Numbered from the stretch's first letter, positions 13,648-23,266 are shown. The stretch: DNA of 46,479 nucleotides from Collinsella aerofaciens (GCF_028207065.1 NZ_JAQLFP010000022.1:1-46479); one strand, 5' to 3'. The notes: generated from the sequence alone by a model not told the origin. A program made the numbers and translations.

Positions 13648-14358
13648 TTGTCCCAGCTCGAGAAATGCGATCGCCGATCCCTTCGCTCGCAGCGTGCCCT
13701 TCGCCAGGCACTTGCCAGCGAGCTTGCCGAAAGCGGCGACCTTTCGCGCATTAATGTCGCGTCGCTCACCGAGCGCGCTGGTCTTACGCGCCGCACGTTC
13801 TATTCGCACTACCGCGATATTCCCGACTTTATCAATCAAATCGAGGACGGCTTGCTGGCCGAGATCCGTGAGCGCATTGAGCTCATCACCGCAGCTCAGC
13901 TGCCTGATCTCTATCACAACATCGATGAGCTCGAGCCGGCGCCCGGTTCGGTTGAGCTGCTGCGTTATCTTGCGGCCAACCGCGACTTAATCGGTGCGCT
14001 GCTGGGTCCGGGCGGCGACCAGGCCTTCATTAAAAGGATCATCGATACCGCGCGTGAGGCTGTGGTGCCGCGTGCGCAGACGGGCATTTTGGGCCTGGCG
14101 CTGGGCACGTTCTTTGACTACTACGTCACCTACGTCGTGAGCGCCGAGGTTGGCATGATTCAGCGCTGGTTTGAGCGTGGGCTCACCGAATCGCCCGAGG
14201 CCATGGCGCGCATTATGACGGTGCTCGCTTTTGTTCGTCCTGGTGACCTGTATGGCCAACCCATCGATATCAACGTGCCGGAATACGGCATGAAGCTATT
14301 GAACTTGCAGCTCGAGGACGCGGCCGACACCGCCGCAACCGTCGAGTCCAACAACTAA
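13648..14358 (+). CDS. TetR-family transcriptional regulator (upstream of the dehydratase-activase gene)
   Basis: A 236-residue regulator. The HTH region SLRSQRALRQALASELAESG and LTERAGLTRRTFYSHYRDIPDFINQIEDG (residues about 11-72) is typical of TetR proteins. The C-terminal part is a ligand/dimer domain with no named subtype. The start is TTG at 13648, chosen because GGGAGGA lies 7 nt upstream and the HTH would be truncated by later starts. The giant activase gene begins 11 bp after its stop codon with its own strong ribosome-binding site, so both are probably one transcript under the paired operators upstream. Confidence 0.85.
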   Translation: MSQLEKCDRRSLRSQRALRQALASELAESGDLSRINVASLTERAGLTRRTFYSHYRDIPDFINQIEDGLLAEIRERIELITAAQLPDLYHNIDELEPAPGSVELLRYLAANRDLIGALLGPGGDQAFIKRIIDTAREAVVPRAQTGILGLALGTFFDYYVTYVVSAEVGMIQRWFERGLTESPEAMARIMTVLAFVRPGDLYGQPIDINVPEYGMKLLNLQLEDAADTAATVESNN

Positions 14359-14369
14359 GAGGAGAGACA

Positions 14370-17300
14370 ATGAGCAAACTCGTCGAGGGCATCAAGGATC
14401 GTATGGTCGCTGCCGCACGCGAGGCCGCGCCCGCCGTGGTGGACGCCGCGCAGAAGGCCGCGACCGCGGCTGCCGAGAAAGTTGCCGAGGCAGTTGCCGA
14501 TGCCAAGAACGCGGCAGGGGAGACGTCCATCGCTAGCGAGCTCGCCACCGCCGCTGAGCCCGTGGCCGCCGCCCACGCCCCCGAAGGCGCGATTTTCAAC
14601 TCCGAGGCCGCCCGCGGCAACCTGCACCTGGGCATCGACGTGGGCTCCACCACCGTCAAGCTTGCCGTGCTCAACGATGACAACCAGATCGTCTACGCCA
14701 AGTACCAGCGCCACCACACCGACGTCCGCGCTTGCGCCCGCGACTTGTTCGAGGGTGCCGCGACTGTGCTGCCGACGGCCCAGATGACCTGTGCCATCAC
14801 CGGCTCGGGCGGTCTGCTGCTGTCCCAGTGGCTCGACCTGGAGTTTGTCCAGGAAGTCATCGCCAGCAAGCGCGCCGTCGAGACCCTCATCCCGGCCACC
14901 GATGTCGCCATCGAGCTGGGCGGTGAGGACGCCAAGATCATCTACTTTGACAACGGCATCGAGCAGCGCATGAACGGCACCTGCGCCGGCGGCACGGGCG
15001 CGTTCATCGATCAGATGGCCACTCTGCTGCACACCGACGCGAGCGGCCTCAACGAGCTCGCGGCCAACGCCACCACCATCTATCCCATCGCCAGCCGTTG
15101 CGGCGTCTTTGCCAAGACCGACGTGCAGCCGCTCCTCAACGAGGGCGCTCGCCCCGAGGACGTCGCCGCTTCCATCTTCCAGGCCGTCGTGACCCAGACC
15201 ATCTCGGGCCTGGCGTGCGGCCGTCCCATTCGCGGTAACGTCGCCTTCCTGGGCGGCCCGCTGCAGTATCTCTCCGAGTTGCGCCACCGCTTCTACCTCA
15301 CGCTCAACCTGGACGAGGAGCACCGCATTGTGCCCCAAAACGCCCACCTGTTTGTGGCGAGCGGCGCTGCCATGGCGCACGAGTCCAACAAGCTCAGCAC
15401 GTTCCCGCAGTTTATCGAGGCCATCGACAGCTTGGGCGACACGCAAGGTGCTGAGGTCGAGCGCCTGGATCCGCTCTTTGCCACCGACGAGGACTTTGCT
15501 GAGTTCAAGAACCGCCACGACAAGGAAGTCGTCCCCAAGGGCAAGCTCGACGGCTACACCGGCCGCGTGTTCATCGGCATCGACGCCGGCTCCACCACCA
15601 TGAAGGCCGCGCTCGTGGGCGAGGACGGCCAGCTGTTGCACACCTGGTACGGCAACAACAACGGTGACATCCTGGGCACGGCCAAGGTCATCATGGCCGA
15701 TTTCTACAACCACATTCCCGCGGGCTGCACCATCGGCCACGTGACCACCACGGGCTACGGCGAGGCGCTGCTCATCGAGGCCCTCAAGGCTGACTCCGGC
15801 GAGATCGAGACCGTTGCGCACCTGCGCGGCGCCAAGGCGTTCCTGCCCGGCGTCGAGTTCATTCTGGACATTGGCGGCCAGGACATGAAGTGCCTGCGCG
15901 TCAAGGACGGCGTCATCGAGCACATCATGCTCAACGAGGCCTGCTCGTCGGGCTGCGGCAGCTTTATCGAGAGTTTCGCCGTGTCTATGAACATGGACGT
16001 GCGCGCGTTTGCCGATGCCGCCATCCATGCCAAGGCCCCCGTCGACCTGGGCAGCCGCTGCACGGTCTTTATGAACTCGCGCGTCAAGCAGGCGCAAAAG
16101 GAAGGCGCCACGGTGGGTGACATCGCGGCCGGCCTGTCCTATTCTGTCATCAAGAATGCCCTGTTCAAGGTCATTAAGCTGCGCGACCCCAAGGAGATCG
16201 GCAGTCAGGTGATCGTCCAGGGTGGCACCTTTATGTCCGATGCCACGCTGCGCGCGTTTGAGCAGCTCACCGGCGTGCATGCCGTGCGCCCCGACATCGC
16301 CGGCTGCATGGGCGCCTACGGTGCGGCCCTGCTCGCCCGCGATCGCGCCGGCGCCGACGGCACCTCGACCATTCTTTCTGCCGAGGATATCGCGCACCTC
16401 ACCGTGACGCAAAAACACGTCCGCTGCGGACGTTGCTCCAACAACTGCCAGCTCACCGTCAACGATTTTGGCGGCGGTAGGCGCTTCATTACCGGCAACC
16501 GCTGCGAGAAGGGCGCCGGCCACAAAAAGCAGAAGACCGAGGCCCCCAACCTCTTCAAAAAGAAAAATGAGCTGCTCTTTAACCGCGAGGTGCTGAGCCC
16601 CGACGAGGCCCCGCGTGGTACCGTCGGCATCCCGCGCGCACTCAACATGTACGAGAACTACCCCTTCTGGCATGCGTTCTTTACGCGCTTGGGCTTTAGC
16701 GTGCAGCTGTCCGACCAGTCGAGCAAGAAGACCTACCAGGCGGGTATCGAGTCCATGCCGTCCGAGAGCGTGTGCTATCCGGCCAAGATGAGCCACGGCC
16801 ACGTGATGAACCTCATCGACCGTGACGTCGACTTTATCTGGATGCCGTGCGTGCGCTGGGAGCGCAAGGAGGATCCGACCGCCGGCAACTGTTATAACTG
16901 CCCCATCGTCATGAGCTACCCCACGGCGCTGGCGCTCAATATCGACGAGATCCGCGAGCAGAACATCGAGTTCCTGTATCCGTTTGTGCCGTATCACGAT
17001 AAGACCGAGCTCAAGCGCCGCCTGTATCAGGTGCTCGCCGTCGACCGCGTGGCCGATGCCGAGGCTGGTCGCGGTCGCGTGCGCGGTCCCAAGATCACGC
17101 GCTCCGAGGTCGATGCCGCCGTCAACGCCGCCTTTGAGGCCGATGCGCGCTTCCACGAGGACATCCAGACCATGGGCGAGGAGGCTCTTAAGTGGGTCGA
17201 GGACCACGGCGGTCACGGCATCGTGCTCGCCGGTCGTCCCTACCATAACGATCCCGAGATCAACCATGCCCTGCCCGAGCTTATCTCGAGCTTTGGCTTT

Positions 17301-19151
17301 GCGGTCTTTACCGAGGATTCGCTCGCGCATCTGGTAAAGCCTGAGCGTCCGATTCGCGTCGTCGACCAGTGGATGTACCACAGCCGCCTGTACGCCGTCG
17401 CCCGTTTTGTGACGATGCGCAACGACCTGGACCTGATCCAGCTCAACTCCTTCGGCTGCGGCTTGGACGCCCTGACCACCGACCAGGTGCAGGAGATCCT
17501 GGAGGCCAGCGGCAAGATCTACACCGTGCTCAAGATCGACGAGGTGTCTAACCTGGGCGCTGCGCGCATCCGCATCCGCTCGCTCATGGCCGCGCTTAAG
17601 GATCAGGAGGCCGAGCGCTTGGCCGAGGCCACGGCCGCGGGCGAGGCCTACGAGCAGGGCGATGCCGCGCCGGTGGCGCCTTCCACGGATGCTCCCGCGT
17701 TCGCGAGCCGCAAGTACACGTTTGAGGCTCAGCGCGAGAGTGCTTCGACCGCGTGGCCCAAGGTGCCCTTTACCGAGCAGATGCGCGACGAGGGCTACAC
17801 CATCCTGTGCCCGCAGATGGCGCCGATTCATTTTGACCTGGTCAAAGAGGTGTTCCGCGGTGCCGGCTACAACCTGGAGCTGCTGCCCTCGACCGATCAC
17901 GACGCCGTCGAGGCCGGCCTGCGCTATGTGAACAATGACATTTGCTACCCGTCGATTCTGGTGACGGGCCAGATTATGGAGGCCATCGAGAGCGGTCGGT
18001 ACGACCTGTCCAAGACCGCCGTGGTCATCAGCCAGACCGGCGGCGGCTGCCGTGCCACCAACTACATCGCGCTCATCCGCAAGGCCCTGCGCGAGAGCGG
18101 CCACCCCGAGATCCCCGTGATCTCGCTTTCGGCCGTGGCGCTCGGCGAGGACAACCCCGGCTTTAAGATTACGCCGACGCTGCTTAAGCAGGCAGTCTAC
18201 GCGGTGCTCTTTGGCGACGTGATGATGCAGATGCTCTACCGCTGCCGCCCGTACGAGGCCACGCCTGGTGCCGCCAACACGCTCTACGAGGAGTACATGG
18301 CGCGCGCTCGCAAGCTGGCACCCAAGTTCAACAGGCATAACTACACCAAGCTGTGCCGCGAGGCCATCCGCGCGTTCGACACCATGCCGCTTGTGGGCGA
18401 GGGCACCAAGCCGCGCGTGGGCGTGGTCGGTGAGATCCTGGTCAAGTTCCATCCCACAGCCAACAACCACGTGGTCGATGTCATCGAACGCGAGGGCTGC
18501 GAGGCCGTGGTGCCGGGCCTGCTCGATTTCTTCCTCTACTCCATGAGCAACGCCGAGCTGCAGAAGGACGAGTTGGGAAGTTCTGCTACCACGCGCGCTG
18601 GTATGCAGGCGCTCATCAAACTTGTGGACTGGATGCGTACGCCGGTGGAGGAAATGCTCGAAAAGTCCCGCCGCTTTGAGGCGCCCGAGCGCATCGGCAC
18701 CATGGCCGACAAGGCCCGTACGGTACTTTCGGTGTGCAACAACATGGGCGAGGGCTGGTTACTCACGGCCGAGATGCTCGACCTGATCGACCATGGTGCG
18801 CCCAACATCATCTGCACGCAGCCCTTCGCGTGCCTGCCCAACCACGTGGTGGGCAAGGCCGTGATCAAGGAGCTGCGCCGCCAGCATCCCGAGAGCAACA
18901 TTGTCGCGGTGGACTACGACCCCGGTGCGTCCGAGGTCAACCAGCTCAACCGTATTAAGCTCATGATCAGTGTGGCCAAGGAGAACATGCGCGCCGGCAA
19001 GGGCTTTAAGCTCGAGAAGGTGGCGCCGCTCGCGATGGACGAGGTCACCGGCCAGATGCGCGCCCACGACGGCTGCGTGAGCTGCGGGCCGGCCAGCGAG
19101 GAGGCCGTGGCGTCGGTCGCCGAGCGCCTGGGACGCGGCATTAAGAAATAA
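14370..19151 (+). CDS. Giant 2-hydroxyacyl-CoA dehydratase activase-like protein (two BadF/BcrA/HgdC ATPase modules plus DUF2229 and HgdB-like regions)
   Basis: A 1593-residue cytosolic protein. Residues 1-80 are Ala-rich and probably helical. Two ASKHA activase modules follow, with GIDVGSTT at 88-95 and GIDAGSTT at 403-410. Each keeps two Cys 39 residues apart (205/244 and 525/564), the spacing that binds the subunit-bridging [4Fe-4S] cluster in HgdC-type activators. Then come a Cys cluster (Cys686, 689, 693 and 712), a DUF2229 region from about 745 (VGIPRALNMYENYPFW), and a C-terminal part from about 1145 resembling dehydratase subunits. Known activators inject one electron, driven by ATP, into 2-hydroxyacyl-CoA dehydratases. 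Similar large proteins are common in anaerobes, but their substrate is unknown. No separate dehydratase subunit genes are in the window. GGAGAG precedes the ATG. Confidence 0.9.
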   Translation: MSKLVEGIKDRMVAAAREAAPAVVDAAQKAATAAAEKVAEAVADAKNAAGETSIASELATAAEPVAAAHAPEGAIFNSEAARGNLHLGIDVGSTTVKLAVLNDDNQIVYAKYQRHHTDVRACARDLFEGAATVLPTAQMTCAITGSGGLLLSQWLDLEFVQEVIASKRAVETLIPATDVAIELGGEDAKIIYFDNGIEQRMNGTCAGGTGAFIDQMATLLHTDASGLNELAANATTIYPIASRCGVFAKTDVQPLLNEGARPEDVAASIFQAVVTQTISGLACGRPIRGNVAFLGGPLQYLSELRHRFYLTLNLDEEHRIVPQNAHLFVASGAAMAHESNKLSTFPQFIEAIDSLGDTQGAEVERLDPLFATDEDFAEFKNRHDKEVVPKGKLDGYTGRVFIGIDAGSTTMKAALVGEDGQLLHTWYGNNNGDILGTAKVIMADFYNHIPAGCTIGHVTTTGYGEALLIEALKADSGEIETVAHLRGAKAFLPGVEFILDIGGQDMKCLRVKDGVIEHIMLNEACSSGCGSFIESFAVSMNMDVRAFADAAIHAKAPVDLGSRCTVFMNSRVKQAQKEGATVGDIAAGLSYSVIKNALFKVIKLRDPKEIGSQVIVQGGTFMSDATLRAFEQLTGVHAVRPDIAGCMGAYGAALLARDRAGADGTSTILSAEDIAHLTVTQKHVRCGRCSNNCQLTVNDFGGGRRFITGNRCEKGAGHKKQKTEAPNLFKKKNELLFNREVLSPDEAPRGTVGIPRALNMYENYPFWHAFFTRLGFSVQLSDQSSKKTYQAGIESMPSESVCYPAKMSHGHVMNLIDRDVDFIWMPCVRWERKEDPTAGNCYNCPIVMSYPTALALNIDEIREQNIEFLYPFVPYHDKTELKRRLYQVLAVDRVADAEAGRGRVRGPKITRSEVDAAVNAAFEADARFHEDIQTMGEEALKWVEDHGGHGIVLAGRPYHNDPEINHALPELISSFGFAVFTEDSLAHLVKPERPIRVVDQWMYHSRLYAVARFVTMRNDLDLIQLNSFGCGLDALTTDQVQEILEASGKIYTVLKIDEVSNLGAARIRIRSLMAALKDQEAERLAEATAAGEAYEQGDAAPVAPSTDAPAFASRKYTFEAQRESASTAWPKVPFTEQMRDEGYTILCPQMAPIHFDLVKEVFRGAGYNLELLPSTDHDAVEAGLRYVNNDICYPSILVTGQIMEAIESGRYDLSKTAVVISQTGGGCRATNYIALIRKALRESGHPEIPVISLSAVALGEDNPGFKITPTLLKQAVYAVLFGDVMMQMLYRCRPYEATPGAANTLYEEYMARARKLAPKFNRHNYTKLCREAIRAFDTMPLVGEGTKPRVGVVGEILVKFHPTANNHVVDVIEREGCEAVVPGLLDFFLYSMSNAELQKDELGSSATTRAGMQALIKLVDWMRTPVEEMLEKSRRFEAPERIGTMADKARTVLSVCNNMGEGWLLTAEMLDLIDHGAPNIICTQPFACLPNHVVGKAVIKELRRQHPESNIVAVDYDPGASEVNQLNRIKLMISVAKENMRAGKGFKLEKVAPLAMDEVTGQMRAHDGCVSCGPASEEAVASVAERLGRGIKK

Positions 19152-19181
19152 CTGGCCTGCTTTGGGCTAGATATGAGACAA

Positions 19182-19216
19182 ACGGGTGGTAGCCATACCG
19201 GCTACCACCCGTTTTT
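19182..19216 (+). terminator. Rho-independent terminator after the activase gene
   Basis: A perfect 13-bp stem, ACGGGTGGTAGCC (19182-19194) with GGCTACCACCCGT (19200-19212), a 5-nt loop and a T-run (TTTTT). It lies 30 bp after the stop codon. Confidence 0.92.
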
Positions 19217-19268
19217 ACTGGACATCTGTTGCGTAAACGCCCCAACTATCACCCTTTGCGAACTTAGA

Positions 19269-19399
19269 TTTCGAAAGTATGCGGCAAAATCTGAATAGGC
19301 CGAGCACACCGGATATGTCCAAGCTCTGTACCTGCGGTTTTATTGGCGAAAAACCAGGATGTGCTCAAGAGCTCCGGAATTTGCCGCATACTTCCGAAA
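19269..19399. repeat. 131-bp element bounded by 20-bp inverted repeats
   Basis: The gap 19217-19632 holds no gene. Within it TTTCGAAAGTATGCGGCAAA (19269-19288) and its complement at 19380-19399 form inverted repeats with one mismatch. The 91-bp interior has short complementary patches. No obvious target-site duplication is visible. The end motif AGTATGCGGCA resembles AGTATTCAGCA at the ends of the element at 38930-39167. A MITE-like element or a structured RNA are both possible. Confidence 0.65.
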
Positions 19400-19632
19400 A
19401 CGACGTCTCGGTGGCACCAAAAATTGCCTCCAGAACCCTGAGATAATGAACATATGTAGCCGTTCGCCGCAAATTATCGTCCGTTCATGGAACCTATCTC
19501 CAACGAGTTGTAACCATATGGTTCGATGTTGGAAACATATGATTGCCGGCAGGCCATAGGTGACGTTCCCCCTGATACCGGAGGTACCAAGTATGTTTTG
19601 CACTCCGTTAAACAAGTATCGGGCTGGTTGAC

Positions 19633-20082
19633 ATGAACCGCCGTACTATCTCGATAGCCCTCGCAGTGGTCTGCCTGGCTGTGCTCCTGGGCGCTGCAGG
19701 GCAGTTTGCTATAAATCGAGAAACATCCTATATGCAGGAATGCGTTTCCGAAGGCTTTGCCATTGATGGTTACTATCGGGATGACGAAACAAGTCGGGAA
19801 ACCCTGGCTTTTCTTGAGGAGGACAACTGTCGATGGCAGCTGGTCGACCAAGACGGAATCTGCACAGACGGGCAGTTTAAGCGTACGGATGACCCCAACA
19901 TCCTGATATTAAAGAAGGAAAACGGCGAAGAATTCGGTGCGGTCCACGTGGCGTATATTTCGCGCCGACGCGATCAGGGCTTGCTCTACCTATTTAGAGA
20001 TACCAGGGTGACCCGTTTTTATCTGGTGAGTACCGGTCCGGCGTTTACAGTGGAGTCTGGCGATGTCGATGCGGACAGATGA
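19633..20082 (+). CDS. Small membrane-anchored protein of unknown function
   Basis: A 149-residue protein. Residues 1-26 form a signal-anchor helix (TISIALAVVCLAVLLGAAGQFAI), with the remaining 120 residues expected outside the cell. The soluble part is rich in charged and aromatic residues, with two Cys (in QECV and DNCRW) and beta-strand-like segments. No family was recognised. The ribosome-binding site before ATG 19633 is poor, and base composition is more AT-rich than the flanking genes. Reality as a gene is supported by length and the coherent signal-anchor. Confidence 0.6.
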   Translation: MNRRTISIALAVVCLAVLLGAAGQFAINRETSYMQECVSEGFAIDGYYRDDETSRETLAFLEEDNCRWQLVDQDGICTDGQFKRTDDPNILILKKENGEEFGAVHVAYISRRRDQGLLYLFRDTRVTRFYLVSTGPAFTVESGDVDADR

Positions 20083-20102
20083 TTCACGGCAATAAATCAG
20101 CG

Positions 20103-20133
20103 AGCGGAGCGCGGCCATGGACCGCGCCCCGCT
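20103..20133. terminator. Hairpin between convergent genes
   Basis: AGCGG-A-GCGCGG (20103-20114) pairs with CCGCGC-C-CCGCT (20122-20133). It lies between the small membrane protein gene and the convergent DUF389 gene. T-rich sequence on both sides is short, so terminator strength is uncertain. Confidence 0.45.
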
Positions 20134-20207
20134 ATTTGCTCGTGGCCCGCGTCACGTCTGCGCCATGTCGTGACTCGCGGCTGCGCGCATCCATCCCACG
20201 TCGCGTA

Positions 20208-21347
20208 TTACTGCACATCAAACTCCACGCGATCGAGCTCGGGCACATTGAGGTCGATGAGCTTGCGGGCTACACGGCGGTCGTGTGCCCCAAGCGCCTC
20301 GCTTGTCGTCACGTGGGCGACAACCTCGCGCTCGACAAGGCCCTCCTCCTCGCCTTCGGTGGCCGAGGTCTCGACGGCAACGGTGTAATCCTTAAAGCCC
20401 GGCAGCACCGCGGCAAGCTCGCGCGTGGTTTCGGTGACGCCGTAGCCGTCCTGCACGCCGGCCTGTGCCGAGCCAATGGACCCCGCGGTCATGACGATGC
20501 AGGGGATGGCAAAGATCACCGTACCCACGATGATGCGGCGGCGCACCTTGTGTGACAGCTCATCGACCTCGGCATTTTCCTCGGCGGTCACAATGCCGTC
20601 GCCGTTGAGGTCGCGCTTGAGCGGCACGCGCAAAAGAAGTAGTACGGCTTCGGCCGCCAGCGCGATAAAGACGACGTTGATGCCAAACTCGTAGAGGGCC
20701 GAGAGAAACAGCGACCCGCTCGCGATGGCGATGCCATAGCCCGCCGCGCACAGGGGCGGCATGAGCGCGGTCGCCACGGCCACGCCGGCGATGAGCGTGG
20801 CGGGTTCCTGGTCGCGCGAGTTGCCCAGTCCGCCCGCAAAGCCGCCCGCGAGCGCGACGGCAAGGTCCCACACAGTCGGTGTCGAGTTGTCGATGATGGC
20901 GGCCGTGGTGGTGCCAAGGGGCGAGAGCTTAAAGTACAGCGTGGACGTGATTAGACAAAAGACCATCTGCAGCGCGAGGCCGGCAATTGCCTCGACGGCA
21001 ATCTCGCGGTCGAGCGTGGCGATGCCGTATGCCATGGCAAGAACCGAGCCCATGAGCGGACAGATGAGCATGGCGCCCACGATGGCAATGTCCGAGTCGA
21101 TATCGAGGCCGATGCTCGCGATCAACATGGCAATGATCAGGATGCATAAGTGCGAGCCAGTCAGGCGCGCCCCGTTTACAAAGCGCTTGCGAATCACGTG
21201 ATAGGGCGCGCGTCCCTCGCGTATGTTGAACGCCTGCTTAAGGAAACGGGTGGCATTCTCCATGGCCTCGCTGTGTGCAGGGCGTATACCGTGACGACGA
21301 TGATGACGCTCGCGCAGCCGCTTGATCTGTTGTTTGTCGAGTTCCAT
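20208..21347 (-). CDS. DUF389-family membrane protein with an EF-hand-like loop
   Basis: A 379-residue membrane protein of the DUF389/TIGR00341 family (function unknown). The N-terminal 60 residues are basic and cytosolic. About six hydrophobic segments follow between residues 65 and 240, with family patterns DIAIVGAMLICPLMGSVLAM and IAGVAVATALMPPLCAAGYG. Between the fifth or sixth helix and a later one lies DLNGDGIVTAEE (about 246-257), which fits the 12-residue EF-hand calcium loop at positions 1, 3, 5, 9 and 12. A last helix near 275-295 and a soluble C-terminus follow. GAGGT precedes ATG 21347. The gene is monocistronic as seen. Confidence 0.85.
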   Translation of the reverse strand: MELDKQQIKRLRERHHRRHGIRPAHSEAMENATRFLKQAFNIREGRAPYHVIRKRFVNGARLTGSHLCILIIAMLIASIGLDIDSDIAIVGAMLICPLMGSVLAMAYGIATLDREIAVEAIAGLALQMVFCLITSTLYFKLSPLGTTTAAIIDNSTPTVWDLAVALAGGFAGGLGNSRDQEPATLIAGVAVATALMPPLCAAGYGIAIASGSLFLSALYEFGINVVFIALAAEAVLLLLRVPLKRDLNGDGIVTAEENAEVDELSHKVRRRIIVGTVIFAIPCIVMTAGSIGSAQAGVQDGYGVTETTRELAAVLPGFKDYTVAVETSATEGEEEGLVEREVVAHVTTSEALGAHDRRVARKLIDLNVPELDRVEFDVQ

Positions 21348-21504
21348 GCTTACCTCGTTTAGCTTCTGAGCCGCTTCTTGCGTCTGTCGTCTTTACTCTA
21401 CACCGCGTTAGGCGAGGTGTCAGACAAGGTTTGTTGACCTGGAAGTCAGGCCAATCGACATGGCTAAAACGCCGTGAGGATCATAAGGGTCAAATAGACA
21501 AAAA

Positions 21505-21537
21505 AGCGCGGGGCCGGTTTGATTCCGACCCCGCGCT
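21505..21537 (-). terminator. Rho-independent terminator of the OPT transporter gene
   Basis: AGCGCGGGG (21505-21513) pairs with CCCCGCGCT (21529-21537). On the minus strand it is followed by a T-run (TTTTTTGTC). It lies about 25 bp after the OPT stop codon. Confidence 0.88.
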
Positions 21538-21562
21538 CTGCGCTGGTGCGTTGTTGTTCGGC

Positions 21563-23266
21563 CTACCCTAGCAGGCTCAGACCAACAGAGACAAACGCCA
21601 GGATAACGCCGACGATGGACTCGCCGCCGAGCAGGCCGCTGGCGACAACCAGGCCCTGCTCCTGGAAGGCGGCGTCCTTGGCAGCCCTCTCCTCGTCAGA
21701 AAGACCAGCGGTGGCGTCGCGGTGGGCGGACCACTTGTCGTAGGCGAGCTTGACGCAGGAGCCCAGGAATGCCGTGAGTGACATGTAGAACGGCAGGTAC
21801 ACGCCCAGGCCGATCATCATGGCCGGAATGCCGAGCCAGTACATGACGATGCCGGCGATAAAGCCGCCTGCGAACCACGGCACGCTCGGGATGCCCGAGA
21901 CCATGGTAGCGACGACGCTTGCCTGCGCGGCAACAAAGCTCTTGTCGGGGCCAAAGGCGTCCGGACCATAGGCGGTGACGAGCGCGACCATGACGGCGGC
22001 GGCGACCAGGGCACCCACGATGCCGCCGATGGCCTGGCCGATCCACTGCGCACGCGGATTGGTGCCCAGCACGGCGCCGGCCTTAAAGTCGTTCATGACG
22101 TCGCCCGCAAGGCCGCACGCCACGGCCACGATGCCGGCGATAAAGAACAGCTTGACCTGTGCGAGCTGCGCGAAGGCCGCCACGATGAGCATGACGATGA
22201 GGCCAAAGATCTCCATGGGGTCGATGCCCGTCTGGCCGCAGCTCTGTGCGCTCATGATGGTGGTGACAAAGGTGAACAGCGTCACGATGACGGCCGGAAC
22301 GGGGCCAAGGTCAAGCACGATGGCGATGATCACGGCGATGGCGGCAGCGCCCAGGCCGATGATACCGGCGTCGAGCTTGAGGGAGCCCGAGATGAGCGAC
22401 TGCTCGTCGGTGTCGGTGGAGCTGTCGGCGGCGAGACCGCGGACGATACCGGCGACCTGCGGCAGGATGTCCTTGAGGACGACGGCGACGCCAAAGCCCA
22501 TCATGAGGCCCATACCCAAGGACTTGACGATGCCCTGCGCGGTCACAACGTCGAACAGACCGGCAGCGGTGCCGCCCACAATGATGCCAAAGTTGCCTAG
22601 CAGGGCACCGGCAAACCAGAAGGCGACCGGGGCGAAGCCCACGAGGAAGCCGACGGAGAGCAGCATGGGCGAGTTGTAGATGCCAAAGGTCACGCCGGGA
22701 ATATTGAGCGTGCAGAGCATGCTGGGCACCACGCCCAGGGCGTCGCGCAGCACGCTGTAGATGCCGGCGATGGCCATGGAACCAAAGAGCTGCTTGCCGG
22801 TTTTGCCGCCAGCCTCGGTTGCGCGCAAGGTCTGAGCTGCGGCGTTGCCGGTGGGGAACTCAAGCGCGGCGTCCACGATAAAGTGACGGTGGATGAGCGC
22901 GGTGGCCAGCAGACCCAGGATGGTGCCGGCGAGTGCCACGATAAACATGTCGAGCCAGCTGATCTGGTCGGCATAGCCCAGCATCCAGGCGCCCGGGATG
23001 GTAAACGCCAGACCGCCGGCGACCATGGCGCCCGCGGACATGATGGTGTGGGTGACGTTGGCCTCGTTGAGGCTGGCGTTGCCCATGAGCTTAAGGAAGA
23101 ACAGCGAGATGACGGCAGCGAAGACGATCGGCCAGGGGAGTGCGCCCATCTTGAGGGCGGTGTAGGCCGAGCTTGCCGTGATGATCACGCAGCCAAGGAC
23201 GCCGATGACGACGCCGCGCAGCGTGAGTTGCCCGCGCATCGAGGCGCGGTTCGAGGGATTGCTCAT
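21563..23266 (-). CDS. OPT-family oligopeptide transporter
   Basis: A 567-residue polytopic membrane protein with about 14-16 hydrophobic segments, of the prokaryotic OPT family (oligopeptide or metal-chelate uptake driven by ion gradient). Family-like patterns are the N-terminal QLTLRGVVIGVLGCVIITASSAYTALKMG region, FPTGNAAAQTLRATEAGG near residues 135-152, and GSAR-like small-residue-rich helices. Residues about 275-285 (SSTDTDEQSLISG) form a polar loop. The start ATG 23266 has AAAGGAG 7 nt upstream. The 5' leader contains an imperfect palindrome around 23282-23318. The substrate cannot be predicted. Confidence 0.88.
   Translation of the reverse strand: MSNPSNRASMRGQLTLRGVVIGVLGCVIITASSAYTALKMGALPWPIVFAAVISLFFLKLMGNASLNEANVTHTIMSAGAMVAGGLAFTIPGAWMLGYADQISWLDMFIVALAGTILGLLATALIHRHFIVDAALEFPTGNAAAQTLRATEAGGKTGKQLFGSMAIAGIYSVLRDALGVVPSMLCTLNIPGVTFGIYNSPMLLSVGFLVGFAPVAFWFAGALLGNFGIIVGGTAAGLFDVVTAQGIVKSLGMGLMMGFGVAVVLKDILPQVAGIVRGLAADSSTDTDEQSLISGSLKLDAGIIGLGAAAIAVIIAIVLDLGPVPAVIVTLFTFVTTIMSAQSCGQTGIDPMEIFGLIVMLIVAAFAQLAQVKLFFIAGIVAVACGLAGDVMNDFKAGAVLGTNPRAQWIGQAIGGIVGALVAAAVMVALVTAYGPDAFGPDKSFVAAQASVVATMVSGIPSVPWFAGGFIAGIVMYWLGIPAMMIGLGVYLPFYMSLTAFLGSCVKLAYDKWSAHRDATAGLSDEERAAKDAAFQEQGLVVASGLLGGESIVGVILAFVSVGLSLLG

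Noticed and set aside
14355..18470. 1371-residue open frame antisense to the large activase gene
   Set aside because: It lies wholly opposite a gene with clear domains and motifs. High GC and biased codon use leave an antisense frame open. Its product is low in complexity (Val, Gly, His and Leu rich), with no recognised motif.
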